Assembly (NCBI GenBank): GCA_011754535.1 | Contig: JAAQVN010000001.1 | Span: 3,658,001 to 3,722,000 of the forward strand | From: Enterobacter asburiae | Lineage (GTDB): Bacteria; Pseudomonadota; Gammaproteobacteria; Enterobacterales; Enterobacteriaceae | Reading direction: 5' to 3' | DNA: 64,000 bases | Shown: one piece after another, positions 12,262 to 26,220 of the stretch | How the letters are laid out: each line of letters opens with the position of its first letter | Numbering within the stretch: the stretch's first letter is position 1 | The notes under the pieces: generated by a model | What the model was told of the DNA's origin: nothing | What the model saw: the letters and a program-made list of their open reading frames with translations, nothing else | Database searches by the model: none | Program-made: the position numbers and the translations under genes

Positions 12262-13392
12262 TTAAGTCTTATTCTGACGCCACCACTCGGCCAGCAGCAC
12301 GCCGGTCGCAACGGATACGTTCAGACTTTCCACATTGCCTGTTCCGTCGATAGAGACGCTCAGATCCGCACTGGAGAGCGCCGCGTCAGACAGACCATCG
12401 CGTTCCTGACCTAATACCAGCACCATTTTACGCGGCAGCGTCGCTTTAAACAGCGGCGTACCGGCATGGCTCGAAGTGGTTACGATGGAATAGCCCGCTT
12501 TACGGAACTGCTCAAGGGCATCCAGAACGCTGTCGCCGGTGATAGGCTGTACGTGCTCGGCCCCGCCTTCCGCAGTACGGATCGCGGCGCCGGATTCCAG
12601 CAGCGCGGCATCCTGCAGCAGCACGCCCTTCACGCCAAAGTGCGCGCAGCTGCGCATCATTGCGCCCAGATTATGCGGGTTGCCCACGTCTTCCAGCGCC
12701 AGCACGCAGTCATCGGCATCCGCCTGGCTGACCCACTGCTGCACGGTCGTGCCGTTACGTTTTTTGATCAGGAAGCAGACGCCGCCGTGGTGTTCAGTAC
12801 CGGAGGCTTTGGTCAGCTCGGCATCATCCACAACGTGGTAGGCTTTACGGTTCGCGGCCATCCAGCGCAGCGCTTCTTTAAAGCGCGGGGTCACGCTCTG
12901 GATGAACCAGGCGCGGACGATACACTCAGGACGGCTCTGGAACAGCGCCTGGCAGGCGTTCTCGCCATATACGCGGGTCTCTTCCGCGCGCTGACGGCGC
13001 AGTACTTCCGGGTCAATAAAGCTTTTACCGCTGATACCGCCGTGATCTGGTTTTTCCGGCGTCTCATCGCCAGGGGCGCGAGAAACGGTGCGCCACGGTG
13101 AGGCGTTATCGCGTGAGAAGTCATCACGCGGACGATCGTCGCGTGGACGGTCACTGCGTGGGCGGTCGGAACGCGGACGGTCATCGCGTTTGCGATCGTC
13201 ACGTTTGCGGTCATCACCGCGGGTATTTTTGTCATCGCGGGCGGGGCGACGGCCACCGTCTGCACGAGAGGACGCCGGACGCCCGCCCCCTTTTCCGGTA
13301 CGCGGATTTTGGGTGCGTTTATCAGAGTCATCATCACTGCGGACATACATCACTTTGACCTTGCCGCTTTTGTTTTTCATTTCGTCGTTCAT
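12262..13392 (-). CDS. yfiF: Putative SpoU-family RNA 2'-O-methyltransferase YfiF
   Basis: A TrmH/SpoU-type protein of unknown substrate. The ATG at 13392 ([14 protein letters not shown]) gives 376 residues against 345 in E. coli. The extra length is an Arg/Asp-rich segment at about residues 60-94. The substrate-binding domain covers roughly 125-210. The SPOUT knot carries [12 protein letters not shown] (motif 1), [11 protein letters not shown] (motif 2) and [15 protein letters not shown] (motif 3), all intact, so activity is plausible. Confidence 0.93.
   Translation of the reverse strand: MNDEMKNKSGKVKVMYVRSDDDSDKRTQNPRTGKGGGRPASSRADGGRRPARDDKNTRGDDRKRDDRKRDDRPRSDRPRSDRPRDDRPRDDFSRDNASPWRTVSRAPGDETPEKPDHGGISGKSFIDPEVLRRQRAEETRVYGENACQALFQSRPECIVRAWFIQSVTPRFKEALRWMAANRKAYHVVDDAELTKASGTEHHGGVCFLIKKRNGTTVQQWVSQADADDCVLALEDVGNPHNLGAMMRSCAHFGVKGVLLQDAALLESGAAIRTAEGGAEHVQPITGDSVLDALEQFRKAGYSIVTTSSHAGTPLFKATLPRKMVLVLGQERDGLSDAALSSADLSVSIDGTGNVESLNVSVATGVLLAEWWRQNKT
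13111..13215 (-). repeat. 15-bp tandem repeat inside yfiF
   Basis: Seven imperfect five-residue units, DDRKR twice, [10 protein letters not shown] twice, [10 protein letters not shown], are encoded in tandem (residues 60-94 of YfiF). The segment is disordered, highly charged and absent at this length from E. coli YfiF. Copy number may vary between strains. Confidence 0.8.
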
Positions 13393-13596
13393 GCTTTTCT
13401 CCACCAGCGCTGCGCGAAGCGCGCAGATTACCCGATGTGCCAGCGCATAGCCATAATTTCGTACAAAAGCCTGTGACTATTGTTCTCATTGAATAAAACG
13501 CATTGTTGTTTCAAACAGGCTCATTGATAATATGTAACATATTAGAAACATTATCGGCGTTCTGCCGCTGTCCCACGGCTCTATCAGAGGTTAGTT

Positions 13597-14016
13597 ATGA
13601 ATACCGTATGTGCCAACTGTCAGGCTCTTAATCGCATTCCGGACGATCGGATTGAAGATGGTGCGAAATGCGGACGTTGTGGCCATGAATTGTTTGATGG
13701 CGATGTCATTAACGCGACGGGTGCTACGCTGGACAAACTCCTCAAGGACGATCTCCCGGTGGTGGTCGATTTCTGGGCGCCCTGGTGCGGTCCGTGCCGC
13801 AGCTTTGCGCCAATCTTCGAAGATGTGGCCGAAGAGCGCAGCGGGAAAATGCGGTTCGTGAAGGTCAATACCGAAGCCGAACGCGAGCTGAGCGCACGTT
13901 TTCGTATTCGCAGTATCCCGACCATCATGATTTTCAAAAATGGTGAAGTGATCGATATGCTCAACGGTGCGGTTCCAAAAGCCCCCTTTGATAGCTGGTT
14001 AAACGAATCGCTGTAA
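13597..14016 (+). CDS. trxC: Thioredoxin 2
   Basis: TrxC is a cytoplasmic disulfide reductase with a zinc-binding N-terminal extension. The 139-residue protein has two CxxC pairs (CANC near residue 5 and CGRC near 26), followed by the thioredoxin fold with the active site [11 protein letters not shown] near residue 62. In E. coli it is induced by OxyR; I looked for but could not define a convincing OxyR site upstream. A GC hairpin (14023-14042) follows the stop. Confidence 0.97.
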   Translation: MNTVCANCQALNRIPDDRIEDGAKCGRCGHELFDGDVINATGATLDKLLKDDLPVVVDFWAPWCGPCRSFAPIFEDVAEERSGKMRFVKVNTEAERELSARFRIRSIPTIMIFKNGEVIDMLNGAVPKAPFDSWLNESL

Positions 14017-14085
14017 CATTCCCGGGGCACATCTTGTGCCCCGTTCCCGCCTCTGCGAAAATAGGGTTTTTCCTCCATTTCGCCC

Positions 14086-14784
14086 ATGACTGATAACGCT
14101 GTCCTTACATTACGCGCCGAGCGCCTTGCGCGCGCTACCCGACCGTTCCTCGCCCGCGGCAACCGTATTCGCCGCTGTCAGCGCTGCCTGCTGCCGCTGA
14201 AGGTTTGTCTGTGCGAAACGCTGGCCCCGAGTTCGGCGGAGAGCCGCTTTTGTCTGGTCATGTTCGATACCGAGCCGATGAAACCCAGCAATACAGGGCG
14301 TCTTATCGCCGATATTCTGCCGGATACCGCCGCGTTTCAGTGGTCCCGTACGGCACCGCCTCAGGCTCTGCTCGACCTGGTGGCAAGCCCGAACTACCAG
14401 CCGATGGTGGTTTTCCCGGCGTCTTATGCGGGAGAACAGCGTCAGGTCCTTACCGCGCCGCCATCCGGGAAACCGCCACTGTTTATTATGCTGGACGGAA
14501 CCTGGACCGAAGCGCGGAAAATGTTTCGCAAAAGCCCCTATCTTGACGCGCTGCCGGTGATTTCTGTCGATCTTTCCCGCGTCTCGGCCTACCGCCTGCG
14601 CGAAGCCCATGCTGACGGCCAATACTGCACTGCTGAAGTGGCCATTGCGCTGCTGGATTTAGCAGGAGATACCGCAGCGGCCGGCGCCCTGGGCAACCAT
14701 TTCTCATGTTTCCGGGAGCGCTATCTGGCGGTAAAAACCGTTCATAAGGGCAGCATCACAGCAACGGAGACAGAAAGCGTTTAA
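14086..14784 (+). CDS. tapT: tRNA-uridine aminocarboxypropyltransferase (DTW family)
   Basis: TapT (YfiP) installs acp3U at position 47 of several tRNAs, using SAM. The 232-residue DTW-domain protein has an N-terminal Cys cluster (CQRCLLPLKVCLCE, residues 29-42) and the family motif DGTWTEARKM near residue 138, followed by the SxxR..E region SAYRLREAH. It is followed 35 bases later by patZ on the same strand, as in E. coli. Confidence 0.93.
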   Translation: MTDNAVLTLRAERLARATRPFLARGNRIRRCQRCLLPLKVCLCETLAPSSAESRFCLVMFDTEPMKPSNTGRLIADILPDTAAFQWSRTAPPQALLDLVASPNYQPMVVFPASYAGEQRQVLTAPPSGKPPLFIMLDGTWTEARKMFRKSPYLDALPVISVDLSRVSAYRLREAHADGQYCTAEVAIALLDLAGDTAAAGALGNHFSCFRERYLAVKTVHKGSITATETESV

Positions 14785-14819
14785 AATCATCAGGTCGCTT
14801 GCATTTACAGGAGGCCTGC

Positions 14820-17483
14820 ATGAGCCAGAGAGGGTTAGAAGCGCTACTCCGACCTAAATCCATTGCCGTCATCGGCGCATCAATTAAACCCGATCGTGCA
14901 GGCTATCTGATGATGCGTAACCTGCTGGCCGGGGGATTCAACGGTCCCGTTATGCCCGTCACGCCGGCTTATAAGGCCGTTCAGGGCGTGCTTGCGTGGC
15001 CGGACGTGGAGAGCCTGCCTTTCGTACCGGATCTCGCCGTTCTGTGTACAAACGCCAAACGCAATCCGGAACTGCTGGAGTCACTCGGCAAGAAAGGGTG
15101 TAAAACCTGCATTATTCTCTCGTCTCCGCCTGAACAGCAACCCGAACTGCTGGCCTGCGCCAGCCGTTATCAGATGCGCATTCTTGGGCCGAACAGCCTG
15201 GGTCTGCTCGCGCCCTGGCAGGGGCTGAACGCCAGCTTCTCCCCGGTGCCAATTCGCAAAGGCAAACTCGCCTTTATCTCGCAGTCGGCAGCCGTATCGA
15301 ACACTATCCTCGACTGGGCGCAGCAGCGTGAGATGGGATTTTCCTACTTCATTGCCCTGGGCGACAGCATGGATATCGACGTTGACGAGCTGCTGGATTT
15401 CCTGGCGAGGGACAGCAAAACCAGCGCCATCCTCCTTTACCTTGAGCATCTGAGCGACGCCCGTCGTTTTGTATCGGCTTCACGAAGTGCTTCCCGCAAT
15501 AAGCCGATCCTCGTTATCAAAAGCGGTCGCAGTCCTGCGGCTCAGCGTCTGCTGCAGTCCCATTCCGGCATGGATCCCGCCTGGGATGCCGCCATTCAGC
15601 GCGCGGGGTTACTGCGGGTGCAGGATACGCATGAACTTTTTTCCGCCGTTGAGACGCTAAGCCATATGCGACCGCTGCGCGGTGAGAAGTTGATGATCGT
15701 CAGTAATGGTGCCGCACCTGCCGCACTCGCGCTGGATGAGCTTTGGCTGCGTAACGGCAAACTGGCCACGTTGGGTGAAGAGACGCTGCAACGCCTCAGA
15801 GAGGCGCTTCCCGCAAGCGTGACGCCCGACAATCCGCTTGATTTGCGCGATGATGCCAGCAGCGATCGCTATATCAGGGCAATCTCCATTTTGCTGGACA
15901 GCCAGGATTTCGATGCGCTGATGATTATCCACTCCCCCAGCGCGGTTGCGCCGGGCAGTGAAAGCGCGCGGGCGATGATTGAGGCAGTACGAAACCATCC
16001 GCGCGGCAAATACGTCACCCTACTGACCAACTGGTGCGGTGAGTTTTCCTCTCAGGAGGCACGACGCTTGTTCAGTGAAGCCGGACTGCCAACCTACCGC
16101 ACGCCGGAAGGCACCATCACGGCATTTATGCATATGGTGGAATATCGACGCAACCAGAAACAGCTGCGTGAGACGCCGGCTTTGCCGGGTAATCTGACGG
16201 CGAACACCGTCGACGTTCACCGGCTGTTGCAGCAAGCTATCGAAGAAGGCGCGACCTCACTTGATACGCATGAAGTGCAGCCCATACTGGGCAGCTACGG
16301 GATGCAAACTCTGCCAACCTGGATCGCCAGCGACAGCGCTGAGGCCGTACATATAGCCGAACAAATTGGCTACCCGGTCGCCCTCAAGCTGCGTTCCCCC
16401 GATATTCCGCATAAGTCGGACGTTCAGGGGGTCATGCTGTACCTGCGTACGGCAACAGAGGTGCAGCAGGCAGCCGATGCCATTTTCGATCGCGTCAAAA
16501 TGGCCTGGCCGCAGGCGCGGATCCACGGGCTGCTGGTGCAGAGCATGGCTAACCGCGCGGGCGCTCAGGAACTGCGGGTAGTGGTTGAACACGATCCCGT
16601 CTTTGGCCCGCTCATTATGCTGGGAGAAGGCGGCGTTGAGTGGCGTCCGGAAGAGCAGGCCGCGGTGGCATTACCACCGCTGAACATGAATCTGGCGCGC
16701 TATCTCATCATTCAGGCGATTAAAAGCAAAAAGATCCGAGGCCGCAGTGCCCTGCGTCCTCTCGATATTGCCGGGTTGAGTCAGTTCCTGGTGCAGGTGT
16801 CTAACCTGATCGTAGATTGTGCGGAGATCCAGAGGTTAGATATCCATCCGCTGCTCGCTTCCGGCACTGAATTTACGGCGCTGGACGTGACGCTGGATAT
16901 CGCGCCATTCGAAGGGGACAGAGAGAGCCGCCTGGCGATCCGTCCGTATCCTCTGCAGCTGGAAGAGTGGGTTGAGATGAAGAATGGGGAACGCGCCTTG
17001 TTCCGCCCTATTCTGCCGGAAGATGAACCTCAGCTGCGGGCCTTTATCTCTCAGGTCACGAAAGAGGATCTTTATTACCGCTACTTTAGCGAAATCAACG
17101 AATTTACCCATGATGATTTAGCCAATATGACCCAGATCGACTACGATCGAGAAATGGCATTTGTCGCTGTTCGGCGTTCCGATCGGGGCGATGAGATCCT
17201 GGGCGTGACGCGCGCTATTTCTGACCCGGATAACGTCGACGCGGAGTTTGCCGTCCTGGTACGCTCCGATCTTAAAGGCCTGGGTCTGGGCAGACGGCTG
17301 CTGGAAAAACTCATCAGTTATACGCGAGATCACGGATTGTTACGTCTGAATGGCATTACTATGCCGAACAATCGCGGTATGGTGACCCTGGCGCGAAAAC
17401 TCGGATTTGACGTTGATATTCAGCTGGACGAAGGTATTGTCGCCTTATCCCTCGGCCTGACATCAGCAGACAAACCCGAGTAA
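14820..17483 (+). CDS. patZ: Protein lysine acetyltransferase Pat
   Basis: Pat (YfiQ/Pka) acetylates lysines in metabolic enzymes such as acetyl-CoA synthetase. The ATG at 14820 (MSQRGLEALLRPKS) follows a strong AGGAGG five bases upstream and gives 887 residues. An upstream in-frame ATG at 14799 lacks a ribosome site. Residues 1-690 are an NDP-forming acyl-CoA synthetase-like region (CoA-binding VIGASIKPDRAGY, ATP-grasp in the second half). The last 160 residues are a GNAT domain with the acetyl-CoA loop LKGLGLGRRLLEKL. Confidence 0.96.
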   Translation: MSQRGLEALLRPKSIAVIGASIKPDRAGYLMMRNLLAGGFNGPVMPVTPAYKAVQGVLAWPDVESLPFVPDLAVLCTNAKRNPELLESLGKKGCKTCIILSSPPEQQPELLACASRYQMRILGPNSLGLLAPWQGLNASFSPVPIRKGKLAFISQSAAVSNTILDWAQQREMGFSYFIALGDSMDIDVDELLDFLARDSKTSAILLYLEHLSDARRFVSASRSASRNKPILVIKSGRSPAAQRLLQSHSGMDPAWDAAIQRAGLLRVQDTHELFSAVETLSHMRPLRGEKLMIVSNGAAPAALALDELWLRNGKLATLGEETLQRLREALPASVTPDNPLDLRDDASSDRYIRAISILLDSQDFDALMIIHSPSAVAPGSESARAMIEAVRNHPRGKYVTLLTNWCGEFSSQEARRLFSEAGLPTYRTPEGTITAFMHMVEYRRNQKQLRETPALPGNLTANTVDVHRLLQQAIEEGATSLDTHEVQPILGSYGMQTLPTWIASDSAEAVHIAEQIGYPVALKLRSPDIPHKSDVQGVMLYLRTATEVQQAADAIFDRVKMAWPQARIHGLLVQSMANRAGAQELRVVVEHDPVFGPLIMLGEGGVEWRPEEQAAVALPPLNMNLARYLIIQAIKSKKIRGRSALRPLDIAGLSQFLVQVSNLIVDCAEIQRLDIHPLLASGTEFTALDVTLDIAPFEGDRESRLAIRPYPLQLEEWVEMKNGERALFRPILPEDEPQLRAFISQVTKEDLYYRYFSEINEFTHDDLANMTQIDYDREMAFVAVRRSDRGDEILGVTRAISDPDNVDAEFAVLVRSDLKGLGLGRRLLEKLISYTRDHGLLRLNGITMPNNRGMVTLARKLGFDVDIQLDEGIVALSLGLTSADKPE

Positions 17484-17593
17484 GCTACTGGAAATGTTAC
17501 CCACTTTGGACGGGACTGGTGGTATCATTGTCCGCTTATGTTGTTTGCATGGTACAGACAACCCTTCAATGAACAGAGAAGAAACGCACTGTG

Positions 17594-18949
17594 ATGTTGT
17601 CAAAATTTAAGCGTAATAAACATCAACAACACCTTGCTCAACTACCGAAGATTTCTCAGTCAGTTGATGATGTAGAGTTCTTTTACGCTCCCGCTCATTT
17701 TCGGGAGACGCTTCTGGAAAAGATTGCCAGTGCCACGCGACGCATTTGCATTGTGGCCCTGTATCTTGAACAAGATGAAGGCGGGCGCGCGATCCTGAAC
17801 GCGCTCTATGAAGCCAAGCGTCAGCGTCCAGAGCTGGATGTTCGCGTACTGGTTGACTGGCATCGCGCCCAGCGTGGCCGTATTGGCGCGGCCGCTTCAA
17901 ATACCAATGCAGACTGGTATTGCCGCACGGCGCAGGAAAATCCTGGCGTCGATGTGCCTGTTTATGGCGTACCGGTGAATACCCGTGAAGCGCTCGGCGT
18001 TCTCCATTTTAAAGGGTTTATCATTGATGACAGCGTCCTGTACAGCGGCGCAAGTCTGAATGACGTTTACCTTCATCAGCTCGATAAATATCGCTACGAT
18101 CGTTACCATCTGATCCGTAATCCGCAGATGGCCGATATTATGTTTAACTGGGTTGATAAAAACCTGGTACACGGCCGTGGCGTTAATCGCCTTGACGATC
18201 CTGAGCGCCCTAAAAGCCCGGAGATCAAAAATGATGTTCGCGCCTTCCGCCAGGAGCTGCGCGATGCGGTCTACCATTTTCAGGGCGATGCGAATAACGA
18301 AGAGTTATCCGTTACCCCGCTGGTAGGGCTCGGCAAATCAAGCCTGCTGAATAAAACGATCTTCCATCTGATGCCGTGCGCGGAGCAGAAACTTACCATC
18401 TGCACGCCGTACTTTAACCTTCCCGCCGTACTGGTACGTAACATTATTCAGCTACTGCGCGATGGTAAAAAAGTGGAAATTATCGTCGGGGATAAAACGG
18501 CAAACGACTTCTTCATCCCTGAAGATCAGCCGTTCAAAATCATCGGCGCGCTGCCTTATCTTTATGAGATTAACCTGCGCCGTTTCCTGAGCCGTTTACA
18601 ATATTACGTAAACACTGACCAGCTGGTTGTACGTCTCTGGAAAGATGAAGACAACAGTTACCATCTGAAAGGCATATGGGTTGACGATGAGTGGATGCTG
18701 CTGACCGGTAACAATCTGAACCCGCGCGCGTGGCGACTGGATCTGGAAAACGCGATCCTGATCCATGACCCTCAGCATGAGTTAGCCGCACAGCGTGAGC
18801 GTGAACTGGAGTTGATTCGCACGCATACCACGGTGGTTAATCATTACCGCGAGCTACAGAGCATTGCCGATTATCCGGTGAAAGTCCGCAAGCTGATTCG
18901 CCGCTTGCGTCGTATCCGTATTGATCGACTTATCAGCCGTATTCTGTAA
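17594..18949 (+). CDS. pssA: CDP-diacylglycerol--serine O-phosphatidyltransferase
   Basis: PssA makes phosphatidylserine, the precursor of phosphatidylethanolamine, and associates with ribosomes and membrane. The 451-residue protein belongs to the phospholipase D superfamily, with two HKD-type motifs: HFKGFIIDDSVLYSGAS near residue 138 and YHLKGIWVDDEWMLLTGNN near 358. The start taken is the ATG at 17594 (MLSKFKRNKHQQH); a GTG directly before it is also possible. The terminus is very basic. A terminator follows at once. Confidence 0.97.
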   Translation: MLSKFKRNKHQQHLAQLPKISQSVDDVEFFYAPAHFRETLLEKIASATRRICIVALYLEQDEGGRAILNALYEAKRQRPELDVRVLVDWHRAQRGRIGAAASNTNADWYCRTAQENPGVDVPVYGVPVNTREALGVLHFKGFIIDDSVLYSGASLNDVYLHQLDKYRYDRYHLIRNPQMADIMFNWVDKNLVHGRGVNRLDDPERPKSPEIKNDVRAFRQELRDAVYHFQGDANNEELSVTPLVGLGKSSLLNKTIFHLMPCAEQKLTICTPYFNLPAVLVRNIIQLLRDGKKVEIIVGDKTANDFFIPEDQPFKIIGALPYLYEINLRRFLSRLQYYVNTDQLVVRLWKDEDNSYHLKGIWVDDEWMLLTGNNLNPRAWRLDLENAILIHDPQHELAAQRERELELIRTHTTVVNHYRELQSIADYPVKVRKLIRRLRRIRIDRLISRIL

Positions 18950-18956
18950 TGTCCAG

Positions 18957-18982
18957 GCCCTGCCACCCGCAGGGCTTTTTTA
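18957..18982 (+). terminator. pssA terminator
   Basis: GCCCTGC (18957-18963) pairs with GCAGGGC (18969-18975) around CACCC and is followed by six T. It separates pssA from yfiM, which starts 13 bases later. Confidence 0.85.
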
Positions 18983-18994
18983 TGGAGCCCTAAT

Positions 18995-19318
18995 ATGCGC
19001 ATCCTCCTGTTACTGAGCGTCCTCTTTCTGAGTGGCTGCAGTCATATGGCCAACGATAGCTGGTCCGGTCAGGATAAAGCACAGCATTTCCTCGCTTCCG
19101 CTATGCTTTCCGCAGCGGGTAATGAGTACGCGCAGCATCAGGGATACAGCCGTGACCGTAGCGCGGGGATAGGGTTGATGTTCTCTGTGGGCCTTGGGGC
19201 ATCAAAAGAACTGTGGGATAGCCGCCCCTCAGGGAGCGGCTGGAGCTGGAAAGATTTCGCCTGGGATGTCGCCGGCGCAACGACCGGCTATGCCGTGTGG
19301 CAGATGGCGCATTATTAA
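18995..19318 (+). CDS. yfiM: Putative lipoprotein YfiM
   Basis: A 107-residue protein of the YfiM family. It has a short hydrophobic leader and the lipobox LSGC (residues 12-15 region, [18 protein letters not shown]), so Cys15 should be lipidated. The mature part contains [14 protein letters not shown] and a glycine-rich hydrophobic C-terminus. Function is unknown. Its stop overlaps the kgtP stop on the other strand by four bases. Confidence 0.9.
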   Translation: MRILLLLSVLFLSGCSHMANDSWSGQDKAQHFLASAMLSAAGNEYAQHQGYSRDRSAGIGLMFSVGLGASKELWDSRPSGSGWSWKDFAWDVAGATTGYAVWQMAHY

Positions 19319-20610
19319 AGACGAATACCTTTCCCTTTGCGATGCAGCATCAGGGAGACAACAAAGGCCAGCGCCCCCATTACCGTCACGTACCAGAAGA
19401 ATGTCGTTTCACTTCCCCATGATTTAAGCGACAGCGCAACGTACTCCGCCGAACCACCAAACAACGCGTTGGCTACTGCATAAGAAAGCCCAACCCCCAG
19501 CGCACGCACCTGTGCCGGGAACATTTCGGCTTTCAGTATCCCGCTGATAGAGGTATAGAAACTGACAATCACCATCGCCAGCATGACCAGCGCAAATGCG
19601 GCATATGGCGATGATACGTGCTGGAGCGCAGACAGAACAGGCACGGTACACAACGCCGACAGCCCGCCAAAGATCAGCATTGACGTACGTCGGCCAATTT
19701 TATCCGAAAGCGCTCCGATAATCGGTTGGATGAGCATAAAGACAAATAGCGCCACAGTCATAATAACGCTGGCGACATTTGCGTGCATCCCGGTGGTGTT
19801 CACCAGGTACTTCTGCATATAGGTGGTGAATGTGTAAAAGCTGAGGGAGCCGCCCGCAGTAAAGCCCAGCACCATCAGGAAAGCCTTGCGGTTACGCCAT
19901 AACCCTTTAAAGGTTCCCGCCTCCTTCAGCGTTCTGACCTCTTTCTGCGAGGTTTCATCCAGCTGACGACGTAGCCAAAGTGCAACTACTGCCAGCACGG
20001 CCCCCATCGCAAAAGGAATTCGCCATCCCCAGGCGTGGAGTTGTTCATCTGTCAGGATTTGCTGCAGGATCACCACCACGAGAATCGCCAGCAGTTGTCC
20101 ACCAATAAGCGTTACATACTGGAATGAGGCGTAAAAGCCTTTACGGCCTTCCAGCGCAATTTCACTCATATAGGTCGCACTGGTGCCGTATTCGCCACCG
20201 ACCGATAGCCCCTGAAATAAGCGGGCCAGCAAAAGTAGCGCCGGAGCCCAGGTGCCAATCGATTCATATCCCGGTAAACAGGCGATCACCAGAGAACCTA
20301 AGCACATCATACACACGGAGATCAGCATGGAGGCCTTACGCCCGCGGCGATCCGCAATGCGGCCAAACAGCCAGCCACCGATGGGGCGCATTAAGAATCC
20401 TGCGGCAAATACTCCTGCCGTTTGTAGAAGCTGCGTCGTGGTGTTGCCGGAGGGGAAGAAAATATGTGCGAAGTAGAGTGAACAGAATGAGTAGACGTAA
20501 AAGTCGAACCATTCTACCAGGTTCCCTGAAGAGGCACTGACGATTGCCCATACCCTTCTTCGGGTATCGCTGTTAGCCAGCGTCCCGTTTGATGCAATGC
20601 TTTCTGTCAT
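19315..20610 (-). CDS. kgtP: Alpha-ketoglutarate permease (MFS)
   Basis: KgtP is a proton symporter for 2-oxoglutarate in the inner membrane. The ATG at 20610 ([15 protein letters not shown]) gives 431 residues, one short of E. coli. The major-facilitator motif A is seen as [14 protein letters not shown] after helix 2, with a second copy [13 protein letters not shown] after helix 8. Twelve hydrophobic segments are visible. It lies immediately downstream of the rRNA operon on the same strand, separated by the rrn terminator. Confidence 0.96.
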   Translation of the reverse strand: MTESIASNGTLANSDTRRRVWAIVSASSGNLVEWFDFYVYSFCSLYFAHIFFPSGNTTTQLLQTAGVFAAGFLMRPIGGWLFGRIADRRGRKASMLISVCMMCLGSLVIACLPGYESIGTWAPALLLLARLFQGLSVGGEYGTSATYMSEIALEGRKGFYASFQYVTLIGGQLLAILVVVILQQILTDEQLHAWGWRIPFAMGAVLAVVALWLRRQLDETSQKEVRTLKEAGTFKGLWRNRKAFLMVLGFTAGGSLSFYTFTTYMQKYLVNTTGMHANVASVIMTVALFVFMLIQPIIGALSDKIGRRTSMLIFGGLSALCTVPVLSALQHVSSPYAAFALVMLAMVIVSFYTSISGILKAEMFPAQVRALGVGLSYAVANALFGGSAEYVALSLKSWGSETTFFWYVTVMGALAFVVSLMLHRKGKGIRL

Positions 20611-20775
20611 TGTGATTATGCTCCTGCCATATACAGCGGCGTATTGAGCTAGCAAACTCAATTACCTCGTAAATGAAATGTTATAATTTTGTTATAAATA
20701 ACATTGAGACAGGGATCACACATTTTATTAGCAGGATAAGGGATTAAGAGAAAGGCCAGATTTTCCGGAACACAA

Positions 20776-20807
20776 AGCAAAAAACCCCGCACCTTACGGT
20801 ACGGGGT
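20776..20807 (-). terminator. rRNA operon terminator
   Basis: On the minus strand ACCCCGTACC-GTAA-GGTGCGGGGT is followed by TTTTTT. It lies 12 bases after the mature 5S end. Confidence 0.9.
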
Positions 20808-20819
20808 TCTTCTTGATTG

Positions 20820-20939
20820 ATGCCTGGCAGTTCCCTACTCTCACATGGGGAGACCCCACACTACCATCGGCGCTACGGCGTTTCACTTCTGAGTTCGGCA
20901 TGGGGTCAGGTGGGACCACCGCGCTAAAGCCGCCAGGCA
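20820..20939 (-). rRNA. rrf: 5S ribosomal RNA
   Basis: The 120-base sequence starts TGCCTGGCGGC and ends GCCAGGCAT on the minus strand, with complementary ends, matching enterobacterial 5S rRNA. It is the last gene of the operon. Confidence 0.98.
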
Positions 20940-21007
20940 AATTCTGTTAATCTGTATCAGGCTGAATATTGTTTGCGTCTCTTCCGCCAAAACACCTTCG
21001 GCGTTGT

Positions 21008-23911
<2,904 letters not shown>

Positions 23912-24093
23912 TCACAACCCGAAGATGTTTCACTTCTGATTGCGAAAATTTGAGAGACTCGGACACACATAACATGTGTGTCGTTTCAATTTTCAGCTTG
24001 ATCCAGATTTTTAAAGAGCAAATATCTCAAACATGACTCGTAAGTCAGTTTTGAGATATGACGGCAGGTGACTTTCACTCACGAACCAGCAAG
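23912..24093 (-). other. tRNA-Glu / 23S spacer with boxA
   Basis: This 182-base spacer carries a second antitermination boxA (minus strand TGCTCTTTAAAA, at about 24009-24020) ahead of the 23S gene. It also contributes the 5' strand of the 23S processing stem. No other tRNA is present, so this is a single-tRNA (Glu) type spacer like E. coli rrnG, B, C and E. Confidence 0.8.
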
Positions 24094-24169
24094 TGGCGTC
24101 CCCTAGGGGATTCGAACCCCTGTTACCGCCGTGAAAGGGCGGTGTCCTGGGCCTCTAGACGAAGGGGAC
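24094..24169 (-). tRNA. gltT: tRNA-Glu (anticodon TTC)
   Basis: A 76-base cloverleaf GTCCCCTTCGTCTAGAGG ... CGCCA on the minus strand, with the anticodon TTC in CCTTTCACGG and the T-arm GGTTCGAATCC; CCA is encoded. It lies in the 16S-23S spacer. Confidence 0.97.
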
Positions 24170-24254
24170 ACTGAAGTCTCAATCGCAAGACGCCTTGCTG
24201 CTTACTTTTCATCAGACAATCTGTGTGAGCACTGCAAAGGCAGGTTCTTTAAGG

Positions 24255-25794
<1,540 letters not shown>

Positions 25795-25926
25795 AAGTTT
25801 GATGCTCGTGAATTAAACTTCGTAATGAATTACGCATGTTCACTCAGAGACTTGGTATTCATTTTTCGTCTTGCGACGTTAAGAATCCATGTCACTTTGA
25901 GTGCCCACACAGATTGTCTGATAAAT

Positions 25927-25938
25927 TGTTAAAGAGCA
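25927..25938 (-). promoter_or_regulatory. rRNA leader boxA
   Basis: Minus-strand TGCTCTTTAACA, the Nus-factor antitermination boxA, lies 133 bases before the mature 16S start in the leader. Confidence 0.85.
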
Positions 25939-25973
25939 GTGCCGCTTCGTTTTCGCTGCGGCGCGGGGTGTGC

Positions 25974-26001
25974 ATATTACGCTTTCCCGCTTCAGAGTCA
26001 A
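25974..26001 (-). promoter_or_regulatory. rRNA promoter P2
   Basis: TTGACT (25996-26001), 16 bases, TAATAT (25974-25979) on the minus strand. The GC-rich stretch after the -10 is the typical discriminator of a stringently controlled promoter. Confidence 0.85.
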
Positions 26002-26069
26002 GCGTTTGTTTTGCTTTTCTCTGCTGACCCGGCGGCGTGTGTGCCGTTGTTCCGTGTCAGTGGAGGCGC

Positions 26070-26097
26070 ATTATAGGGAGTAATTCCGAAGCTGCAA
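26070..26097 (-). promoter_or_regulatory. rRNA promoter P1
   Basis: TTGCAG (26092-26097), 16 bases, TATAAT (26070-26075), followed by GCGCCTCC, on the minus strand. The element CTCCCTATAATGCGCC is nearly identical to E. coli rrn P1. An AT-rich tract upstream (26100-26140) could be the UP element. Confidence 0.9.
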
Positions 26098-26180
26098 GGA
26101 TAAAGTGAAAATTATTTACTGACTGCTCACTTTCCAGGCGAAACGCATCCCAGATCTCAATTTTCGCCTGGTTTTTAAAC

Positions 26181-26208
26181 AAAAACGAGCCGCAAGCGGC
26201 TCGTTTTT
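26181..26208 (-). terminator. clpB terminator
   Basis: AAACGAGCCG and CGGCTCGTTT pair around CAAG and are flanked by A and T runs. It lies 13 bases after the clpB stop on the minus strand, just ahead of the rRNA promoters. Confidence 0.9.
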
Positions 26209-26220
26209 GCGTTTTGTGAC

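Noticed and set aside
13440..13596. OxyR site upstream of trxC
   Set aside because: ATAG and CTAT elements occur, but their spacing (30 bases between outer elements instead of 33) and the middle elements do not match the OxyR consensus.
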